Below are positions 54,412-62,785 of a stretch of 64,000 bases of DNA, in pieces. The translations under genes and the position numbers were made by a program. Numbering within the stretch: the first letter of the stretch is position 1; each line of letters begins with the position of its first letter. Under the pieces are notes generated by a model, which was not told the origin of the DNA, ran no database searches, and saw only the letters and a list, made by a program, of their open reading frames with translations. The DNA comes from Ctena decussata (Eukaryota > Mollusca > Bivalvia > Lucinida > Lucinidae), in the NCBI GenBank assembly GCA_963989385.1, contig OZ022509.1, positions 56,153,431-56,217,430 on the forward strand. Reading direction: 5' to 3'.

Positions 54412-55970
54412 TCAGAATATATCAGCTTCTCTGAATCTACAGAGGGTTACTCTGTGGAAACTTGAGAATATCTTGTCAGAATCAATGAGTGGTGATTTTT
54501 CAGAATCTGGAAGAGATAACTTTTCATTATCTGACTTGGATGATTTTTCAGAACACTGAAATGGCAAATGTAATTCACGGACAAAACATCTATTACTGTC
54601 AAGTTTTTCCTTAGGTTTGCACAAGGACTTTTTCTTTTTATACGGGGACGTATATTGTTATGGCGCTGGCGTCTGTCCGTCCGTCCGTCGTAAACTTTTC
54701 GTTTCCGGATAACTGCTACAGTTTACATCCGATCGAGCTGAAACTTGGTATATAGTGAGACTATGAGGTGGACCAGCGCAAAGGTTACGCTCCAATGATT
54801 TTAAGCGGAGTTACATCCCTTTTCTTAGAAATTTGGGGTGTACGTTCCCGGATAGCTCCTCCTTCAGTTTTCATCCAATTAAGCTGAAACTTTGTAAATA
54901 GTAAGACTACGATGTGGAGTAGCGCATATTGTACGGAAAATTTGCTGCGATGATTTTTAGCAAGAGTTAGAGCCCTTTGAAAAAACTCGACTATGGCAGT
55001 TTGTATGGCAATTCTTTAGCATTCCATTACTTGGTCACTCTTTGGAATATCATAATGAAACTTTATACCAATGCTTATGAGGTTAAGACAACGTGTCTCA
55101 TACAAGAATGGTTACTCCCCTTGACTTTGTGATTTTGAGTAACCACCCTTTGATTATTTTGTCAGACTATATTTGTACACCTCACATCTAACTAACCCTT
55201 TGGACTATTGTGATGAAACTTGATAGTGATGTATATTAGGTTGACACAATATGTCACATATATGAACGATTGTCTCCCCTTATTTTTGGAGTAACCTCCC
55301 TTTGAATATTTTCTTAGGCTATTCTTATGCAAGCGATAAGTAGGCAACCGTATGGAATATCTTGATGAAAAGTTATAGCAATGTGTATTAGGTTTGGGCT
55401 GTGTGTCTTATATAAGAATAATTGCTCCCCCTTCCTTATTTATGGAGTTACCTCCCTTTGATTAATTTCTACGGCTATTCTTTGGCAAAACATTACAAGG
55501 TAACCGTATGGAATATCTTGACGAAACTTTATAGCAATGTGTATTAGGTTGAGACAGTATGTCTAATAAAAAAATAATTGCTTCCCCTTCCTTATTTTTT
55601 TAAGTAACATCCCTGTGATTACTTTTTCAAGGCTTTTCGTTTGAGAACCTGAATGTCTGAAGTGTCTTTATAAACTTGATAGCAATGTAGACAGGGATAA
55701 AACGGTGCAAAAAATAATTCAGAAAGGGGCGTATATTGCCCCGCTTGCGGAGCTCTTGTTAATTTTTTTTCTTATGTCTCTTCTTGTTCTTCTCCTTCAA
55801 ATCTACATCGAATACATTCACGTGGTCATTCAGGTCATCTAAGTCAATATCTGTTGTGGTGTCAGATAATTCAGACAATGGAAAGAATGGATTGTCAATT
55901 AGAAACCCATTTTTATCTGTATCTGAATTTATGGACACCATATCAGATGATGACTTTGAAGAGGCAGACT
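54412..55970 (-). pseudogene. Acidic/basic linker exon of the same gene, split by an element
   Basis: The acceptor GCTATTTTTTCAG precedes SASSKSSSDMVSINSDTDKN, continuing to VNVFDVDLKEKNKKRHKKK at 55760. There a 1.1-kb element interrupts it. Beyond the element, from 54638, it resumes with KKKSLCKPKEKLDSNRCFVR and SEKSSKSDNEKLSLPDSEKS to about 54412. The linker is charged and disordered. It connects the SGNH domain upstream with the Cys-rich module downstream. Confidence 0.55.
54639..55760 (+). mobile_element. Tandem-repeat element, family F6, inside a coding exon
   Basis: The left end is TATACGGGGACGTATATTG with CTGTCCGTCCGTCCGTCG after it. The core has units of ~150-180 bp with GAATATC(T/A)TGATGAAACTT and ACCTCCCTTTGATTA. 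The right end is GGGGCGTATATTGCCCCGCT followed by TGCGGAGCTCTTGTT. Target-side T-runs on both flanks make the exact duplication unreadable. Confidence 0.72.
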
Positions 55971-56064
55971 GAAAAAATAGCATTCTCATTTATATTTCGT
56001 ATAAGAGGCGGTCTGTATCCCTTTTTATCGTTTTTCATACGGGAAGCGCAAGTCAACTGTTTCC

Positions 56065-56262
56065 TTACCTTATCATATTTCTCCTGTTTCTTGTTTGACT
56101 CACCAAATGGCTGATATTTCGAAAATCTCCACTGTTTTGTTCATTTCGTACTTTTCTGTAATAATTTGCAAATAAAGCAAAGGAAAAAGATACTGAAACT
56201 GAACTTAACTCCGGATAATCATCCATTGTTAAAAGACCTGCAGTCACAGTTTCATTTTCCAC
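56065..56262 (-). pseudogene. Short frame between the SGNH domain and the linker exon
   Basis: A 65-codon frame containing MDDYPELSSVSVSFSFALFA. It may be the end of the SGNH exon read in another frame, or chance. Confidence 0.25.
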
Positions 56263-56264
56263 TG

Positions 56265-56779
56265 CTATGATATTTTTACAAAGGCATACAACTTATCTGA
56301 CAATAGTTCAACCCGTGCCTTATTCAAGTGTAGCCCATCTTAACACAGAAATCCAGCATGAACTGAACTATTGTTGATAAAATGAAAGCCAAACAGTGCA
56401 CAATAAGCTTTCAGACTTTCATTAAATACATTATTTTCTTGTTCAGTGTACCTATTTCTGAAGGTAGATTTTCATACAAACCAAGTTTGCGAACAATAAC
56501 TCCTGATATGGCAATAGCTGCATGAGGGCAATACTGTTGAATAGAGCTGCATAACTCTTTCATTTCAGCAAGGCATGTGCTTACTGAGACATTTGGGTTA
56601 CTAATATCATTTGTACTAGCATGAATCAAAACTAATTTTGTCTTATCATTCAACCAATTGTTTTCTTGCATAATAGGAAGCAAACCAACGCATGCACCAG
56701 GTTGACTCAATATATCAATTCCAGGAATATGTCTGTCGACATATTTGATCATTGAATCGCCAATTACAACAGCTCCCAT
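56265..56779 (-). pseudogene. SGNH/GDSL-type hydrolase domain, broken
   Basis: The start MGAVVIGDSMIKYVDRHIPG carries the GDS nucleophile motif, LVLIHASTNDI the Asn block, and DGLHLNKARVELL the catalytic Asp/His pair near the end, so the order of the SGNH family is kept. A frameshift at about 56440 and an in-frame TAA (56340-56342) just before DGLH disable it. Such domains remove acyl groups. In metazoans they also occur in transposon-related proteins, such as the esterase of CR1 ORF1. The family call rests on these motifs. It is probably the N-terminal exon of the gene that continues at 55970. Confidence 0.65.
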
Positions 56780-56956
56780 ATTTAAATTGAAAACTTTTTC
56801 CCAAAATTATTGGATTATTTTACCCAAAATTATTGGATTAGACACTCATGCAGTTCAGCGTGCTACAGGCCTAAGACAGAGTTGTCATTTAGCAGGAAAA
56901 AAAGTACAGAAATTTGTTGTTGTTATTCTTGCTTTTAAGTACACATCAGACAAATC

Positions 56957-57872
56957 AACAAGAGGTCCATGATGGACCTAAATCGCTCACCTGAGTTATG
57001 ACGAAATAACATGGGAGATCATCTATTTGATGATGATTCAATTGGAGCAATTCTGCACTTTCCAATAAATTCTTCTGACAAAGTTTCATGAACATTGGAT
57101 TTAAACTGTGCCCTCTAGAGTGTACACAATGTTTTTCTAAGATCTGATCTAGTGAACTTGTTACTGACCTGACATACTCCTGTTTCAAACTTTTTTCAAG
57201 GAGATAAACATTGTGACAAAATATCACAAAGATGCAATGGAAAATAAAAGCCTCTATTGTGTACGCAAGTTTTTTTTCTAAGTTTTGACCTAGTGACCCA
57301 GTTTAAAACATGGACTATATTTCAAGAAGATAAACATTCTTATAAAGTTTCATGAATAATGGACCAAAACTGGGCCTTCTAGAGTGTACACAATGTTTTT
57401 CTAAGATCTGACCTTGTGACCTAATTTTTTATTTGACATTATTCAGTTACAAACTTGGCCTAGATTTCATTAAGATACACATTCTGACAAAGTTTTATGA
57501 AGATTGGATCAAAATTGAATGTACACAAGGTTTTACTAAGATTTGACCTGGTGACCTAGTTTTTGACCCAACATGAGCTAGTTTCATATTTGGCCTAGAT
57601 TTCATGAAGATAATCATTCTGACAAAGTTTCATGAACATTGGATTATAACTGTGCCCTCTAGAGTGTACACAAGGTTTTACTAAGATTTGACCTGGTGAC
57701 CTAGTTTTTGTTCCAACATGACCTAGTTTTATATTTAGCCTAGATTTCATGAAGATAATCATTCTGACAAAGTTTCATGAACATTGGATCAAAACTGTGC
57801 CCTCTAGAGGGTACACAAGGTTTCACTAAGATTTGACCTGGTGACCTAGTTTTTGAACGGACATGACCTAGT
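56957..57872 (+). mobile_element. F1-family element, 3' end replaced by a SINE
   Basis: It starts with AACAAGAGGTCCATGATGGA like 396, then at least five ~140-bp core units with GACAAAGTTTCATGAACATT and TGTGCCCTCTAGAG. It lacks the second core type and the terminal hairpin and is cut by the SINE cluster at ~57873. Confidence 0.72.
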
Positions 57873-57886
57873 GTACCTTCCTCTGC

Positions 57887-58326
57887 CGGGGCGTCCTAAT
57901 GATTTGGATAATAGTAGGGCAAGGGCCGACTGTTCTTGCAGTAGGTGCGGGTAGGGGTTGTTTGGACATTTTTTCTTTCTCTATTCTTTCCTTCTCTCTC
58001 TGGGAGACGGCCCAATATAGACTGAAATACTGTCTTAAACGGATTGATTTATTGATTTGGGTTTAACGGCCCTTTGAGACAGTATTTCAATCTACATCGG
58101 GCCGTCTCCTAGAGAGAGGGAAAAAGAAAAGAGAAATGACAGACGAGAGAAAAAATGTCCTAACAACCCCCACCCGCACCCACTGCAAGCACTGTAGGCT
58201 CTTGTCCTACTATTATCCAAATCAGTAGGACGCCCCGGCACTGGAAGTTACACGCAGTGCCGTCGCACCACCCAACCGCCCCCGTCTCAAACGGCCGTTA
58301 AACCCAAAACAATCAATCAGTCAATA
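57887..58326 (+). mobile_element. SINE (plus) interrupted by a SINE (minus) of the same family
   Basis: The outer copy is 57887-58042 plus 58285-58326, reading GGGGCGTCCTAATGATTTGG through to AACAATCAATCAGTCAATA. The inner copy, 58043-58284, is near full length in the opposite orientation. The joints TCTTAAACGG (58033-58042) and TCTCAAACGG (58285-58294) are a 10-bp target duplication with one mismatch. Confidence 0.85.
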
Positions 58327-58459
58327 TTGTGAGGGTAGGGATATTTTGGACACACTAGGACGCATGGTTTAAATCCGCTAGACATTTTATAATATATATC
58401 GTTATTAAGCTGTAAGGCAATCCCCAATAGAAGTATTATCTGGAAACAAAAAAATCAAG

Positions 58460-58548
58460 GACAGACAAACAGAAAGACAGACATAGGCCGAGGGGACTCC
58501 AAAAAGTACAACCCCTCATATTTAGTATTCAAGGGGTATAAGTGTTAT
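58460..58548 (-). mobile_element. Solo end of another palindrome/GTCT-tract element (F8)
   Basis: On the minus strand: TATACCCCTTGAATACTAAA then TATGAGGGGT (stem), followed by GTCTGTCTTTCTGTTTGTCT. This is the same layout as the other families. No core is visible. Confidence 0.4.
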
Positions 58549-58817
58549 GATTGAATTACAAGTGCTTCTTCAGATAAATCGTTTATAGTTATTAAACAAT
58601 GCTTCAAGATAGGTGTAAGATGAAAGGCCAATAACTCTGTTTATATTGGACAGATCATAATCCTGAAATGATATGCGCTGCTCGACATCATAGGCTTAGT
58701 ACCCATCAACTTACAGCTTCATCGGAACCAAGTCCCTGCTTTCAATCTTCAAAGGGCAATAGCTTATACGCTGGACCACATTCTAGGCTAACTATCAACA
58801 CAGTTTTAGCATCGTCG

Positions 58818-58890
58818 GATGAAGTGAGTGAGTGATATGAGTTTTACGGCACATCAGCACCAAAAGGGCTATTTTGCGCCGAAAACGCTA
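58818..58890 (-). mobile_element. SINE 3' end fragment
   Basis: CGGCGCAAAATAGCCCTTTT then TGCCGTAAAACTCATATCAC with an ACTC-type tail on the minus strand. Similar in layout to the tail of the SINE at 34702. The head is missing. Confidence 0.5.
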
Positions 58891-59084
58891 TAAAAGAATA
58901 CGTCTTATATGCATAAGGTCAGAAATGAATACATAGTATAAAAATGGATCAGGTCGGGTATGTGGTAAAACACGCCGATCAACGGCTATCTTAAGACTGA
59001 TAACATAAAACGAACTCTCGACCAGCGAGACGAGTAAACACAAATTTAAATCAACTGTTGTAAAAATACCTCGACTTAACTAAA

Positions 59085-59972
59085 CTATATTTTACTATAT
59101 ATGCCAATCTCTTTCAAAAATGAGAAAATTTTCGCTGGTTCAACCGTGTCAAATAGTTGTTTCATACTGCCGACACGGTAAAACCTAGCACGCATAATAC
59201 GGAAATCCATGCAATCTAAAAGAAAGTGTTTAACACTAAAACGTTCCTGACAAGGAATGCACAAAGGTAGATCCTCACCTTTCAACAAAAACGAATGAGT
59301 AATAAAAGTATGGCCAATTCTGAGTCGAGCCAAAGTTACTTCTTCCTTACGATCAATTCTTTAAGATGGTTGCCATTCACCAAGTGAAGGCTTGATAGAA
59401 TGAAGTTTGTTAAAGAAAGCAGCATTCCATGATATCTGCCACTTATAATGAAGATATGAATTTATGCAAGGTTTGATATCAGTGTAAGGAATTTTAAGAT
59501 CAGAAATATGAAGAGCTAAAGCCGATTTTGCAGCAATGTCAGCCTTTTCGTTGCCTTTAATCCCAACGTGACTGGGAAGCCAACAAAATAAAATGTTGTT
59601 TAGCTCAGCTAAGTCATTATGTTTCAAGAGGATATCTAAAAGAAGAGGATTTTCAATATGGCGATTATTTAGGGATTGCAGAACAGAGAGGGAATCAGAA
59701 AAGATGATAAAATCTGTATTCCTAGACTGTTCAATATGATCCAAGGCTAAATCAATAGCTTTGACCTCCGCTGAAAAAATAGAGGCATTATCAGATAATC
59801 GGCATTTGTATGTTTCGGATGGAGCAACACAAGCAGAGCCAGCTGTGTCTCCATCCTTCGAACCATCAGTATATAAAGTCTCATAGTTAGAAGCAGAGCC
59901 AGCTGTGTCTCCATCCTTTGAACCATCAGTATATAAAGTCTCATAGTTAGAAAAGTCAGACAGTAGTTCATT
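59085..59972 (-). pseudogene. Retrotransposon 2: RNase H and C-terminal domain
   Basis: RNase H motifs: YTDGSKDGDTAG, present twice because of a 60-bp in-frame tandem duplication (59831-59890 and 59891-59950, one mismatch), then FSAEVKAIDLALDH, FSDSLSVLQSLNN and CWLPSHVGIKGNEKADIAAK. The conserved acidic residues are intact. A stop near 59359 separates the last part, 59333-59085, with PLCIPCQERFSVKHFLLDC. The duplication would place two copies of the first catalytic Asp motif in one protein. Confidence 0.8.
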
Positions 59973-59973
59973 A

Positions 59974-60876
59974 AAGGACCTGGTATGATAAGGCCCATAT
60001 TTGGCCCCCAGAAAACTCATTTTTCAAAAGTCTCATTTCCATAATAAAAATGTATTCATAGGAAAGTTCAAACCTTGAATGTCACAGCAAACACAAAATT
60101 AACCAGTTCTTGCACAAAATATTTGTGATATTTGTACTGAACATACCCATACCCCCAGCGGATTCTGATGAAAATGACGAATTTGGTAGCCTTTGTGGCT
60201 TTCAAAATATATGAGCCCGGCCTCCAGCACGTTTAATATTTTGTATACAGATAAAATTTTAATATATTTACATGCCATGGAAATATTAAATGTGCTGGAG
60301 ACCGGGCTCAATGTTTATTTTTAACTTTTTGTTACCAAACTGGCAGCGATTGGAACATTTTCCGAGCGTTCTCAACACAAAAACGCCAATATCTCCGCTC
60401 ATAGACAAAATAAACATAAGTTGTGGGTATTCATTTTCTTAGTTAGAACACAAGGAATAATCTGGTATACATTTCATTTTGATCCGTTGGAATTTTTTGG
60501 TTAGCGTCCCTGGACTTGCAAACTTGAGTGGGTGGGGTACCTGGAGAGGCCTTGCGCAGTGCACAGGTAATTAGCAGTGCAATCTTACATATAAGCATTT
60601 CATCAAAAGCCTGTTGTTAAGAGCTTTCAAAAGTTATTGTAAATGACGTATTTCTTTAAAGGAATATGTATTAAACTCAAATTTTCTCGCAATTTTCCTT
60701 CATTTTGTTGAAAAAACGTAGGCAAGTCAGAAATCATGTTATTCTGAGAATTAACAAACACGAAACATATTATTTCTGCTTTTTCCCATACGAACAAATA
60801 TTAAGCAATAGAAACCTTGCATTTTCAAGAGAATTTGAATGGGGGCCAAAAACGGCCCTTATCATACCAGGTCCTT
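59974..60876. mobile_element. Non-autonomous DNA transposon with TA duplication
   Basis: 903 bp with ~37-bp inverted ends: AAGGACCTGGTATGATAAGG then CCCATATTTGGCCCCCA at the left, and the same with few differences inverted at the right. TA flanks both sides (59972-59973 and 60877-60878). Removing the element and one TA leaves FRT joined in frame to NELLSD, so it inserted into an open retrotransposon frame. A TA target suggests a Tc1/mariner-like source, unproven. No transposase is present. Confidence 0.88.
60213..60309. repeat. Internal palindrome within the DNA transposon
   Basis: GAGCCCGGCCTCCAGCACGT followed by TTAATATTT, and its inverted partner ending GGAGACCGGGCTC, ~29-bp arms with two mismatches around a ~39-bp loop. 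Could be a second small foldback element. Confidence 0.6.
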
Positions 60877-60878
60877 TA

Positions 60879-61687
60879 GTTCGAAATACAAGATGGTCAG
60901 TTCGAGATTTTTTATCAGTATGCAAAGAAAATAAAACACGTGGCTGAGTAAATGTCCAGGTTGGCACATCTGGAACCTTAAACTGTTCAATTGTGTCTAA
61001 ATCTAAATTCATATTTTCAAATTCTGAAGAGATTCTAATGCCAAAGGAAGGAATCATATTTGGTTTATTCTCAAATAATGTTTTATATTGTGGTCGAAAA
61101 ACAGTTTCATAAGTTGGATTCGATGGATTTGAGTTTGGCTTAAGGGCATATTGCAGTGAGAGTTTTAGACGTCTATTATAAAGTGATGGTTCATTTGCCT
61201 CTGCTAAAAGACTCTCCGAGGGAGAAGTTCTGAAAGCTCCCAAGGCGAGCCGAAGTCCCTGATGATGAATGGGACCAAGCATTTCCAGGTAAGATTTTCT
61301 AGCGGATCCATATATTATAGAGCCATAGTCTAGTTTGGACCGTATAATAGTTCTATACAGATTAAGTAAAACTTTACGATCTGCTCCCCAGTCAGTATGG
61401 GCAACAACTCGTAGTAGGTTCAACGCTTTTTGACATTCTGCTTTAAGCTGTTTAATATGTGGAATAAAGGAAAGCTTTTTATCAAAGATAAAGCCTAGAA
61501 ATTTACTTTCTTCTACAACAGGAATGGCTGTCCCGTCCAAGGTGAGCACTGGATCATCATGCGCTTTTCGAAGGTGACAGAAATGCATGCAAACTGTCTT
61601 AGATTTCGACAATTTGAATCCATTTTCAGTTGCCCAAGTTTGAATTTTATTTAGATTTTGTTGAAGCTGACGTTCAATAGTATGCAT
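60879..61687 (-). pseudogene. Retrotransposon 2: C-terminal half of RT and linker
   Basis: From 61687 down: TIERQLQQNLNKIQTWATEN, FKLSKSKTVCMHFC, SKFLGFIFDKKLSFIPHIKQ and KLDYGSIIYGSARKSYLEML, matching the first retrotransposon residue by residue. It is open until the DNA transposon at 60876. Confidence 0.82.
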
Positions 61688-62050
61688 ATTTTTGACCGAT
61701 AACAGATCAAAAAGTCATCTACATATAAGGAACAGTCAACACCAGGATTAAGACATTTAACGATATTGTTTAGTTTTAGACTGAAAAGAGTAACAGACAA
61801 AATACTACCTTGAGGCACACCTTGTTCTTGATCATGTGCCTCAGACAAAGTTGAACCTACACGTACTTTGAATTCTCTATTGGATAAGAAGTTTGGAACG
61901 AATAGTGGCAATCGGCCTTTAAGGCCTATTTCATATAGATCATTCATTATACCATACTTCCAAGTTGTATCGTAAGCCTTCTCTAAATCAAAGAAGACAG
62001 CAACTAAGTGCTCCTTCTTGATGATCGGCGGATGAAAACTGTAGAAGTTG
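61651..62050 (-). pseudogene. Retrotransposon 2: catalytic RT core
   Basis: AVFFDLEKAYDTTWKYGIMN, QEQGVPQGSILSVTLFSLKL and the catalytic SLYVDDFLICYRSK. A one-base deletion just after YRSK (about 61675) shifts the frame into the next piece. The upstream part is missing: after RLDNF the similarity to the first element ends. Confidence 0.82.
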
Positions 62051-62063
62051 TCAAGACGAAACA

Positions 62064-62110
62064 TTTAGCAGATGGACTGACGGACGCCGAGGGGCATGAC
62101 ATAATACGAC
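62064..62110. mobile_element. Remnant end with GACGGACG tract
   Basis: GATGGACTGACGGACGCCGA followed by GGGGCATGACATAATAC abuts the broken 5' end of retrotransposon 2. It resembles the terminal layout of the tandem-repeat elements but has no core. Confidence 0.3.
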
Positions 62111-62785
62111 CGTTTTTTTTTTGTTTTGTTTTTCTTTTCTTTTTTCCAATCGGGCGTACAAAAATCTGTCTGAGTCACCGGTGTCGATTAGAAGGATGGT
62201 TGCAGTGTCAAAATAATCTTGCGTTGACCTTGACCTATTTCACACCAAGATCAAATTTTGCTCTGGGAACAAGTGAATATTATCGATTTTTCGGAAACTG
62301 TTGCAGCCGTGGGTATATGCGGTGAACTATATAGTAAATGATTCTTTATGTGTATAATCCCTTTTCATTCCTTGACCTCCGTCCAAGATCACTAGATTTG
62401 AAAATCAGATCTTGTTTTTCTCAAAGACTACAAGGCCCTTTAAAAACCAACCTCATACGAAAGGATATTAAGTTATTAAAAATCGTATAAATTAGAAAAA
62501 ATACCAAATCCATCTGAAACGGCAAGTATCCATCAGACAAATATTCGATAAGACATTTTGCGTTACAATTTGGATGGTATACCCTGTCACGTGACCTGCG
62601 TGTCATTCGTTTTAGACAGGGGGTCGACACCCAAATTTCACAGGAATCTGGTGTTGAAACAGATTGTTTGCAGATTACAAAATTTACACAGAAACACTCG
62701 TCATGCTTCATTTAACAAACTGAAAATTGGGTTTACACACTCTTTCAACGAAATAATGAGTGCAAGCCATAGACGTCTAAATTTT
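62111..62785. other. No supported gene
   Basis: Pyrimidine-rich stretch at 62112-62150. Frames at 62421-62971 have no coding character I trust. Confidence 0.35.

Larger units (their letters stand above)
58972..62050 (-). mobile_element. Second I/Nimb-like retrotransposon, 5'-truncated and interrupted
   Basis: A related but distinct family. ORF2 pieces from RT to the C-terminus run 62050 to 59085, followed by a 3' UTR ending near 58972 (GCCGTTGATCG). A partner 3' end lies at 29254-29562. The 5' side breaks within RT, just before the AVFFDLEKAYD motif. The body is interrupted by a DNA transposon (59974-60876), and one frameshift falls near 61670. ORF1 and the endonuclease are absent. Confidence 0.88.
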
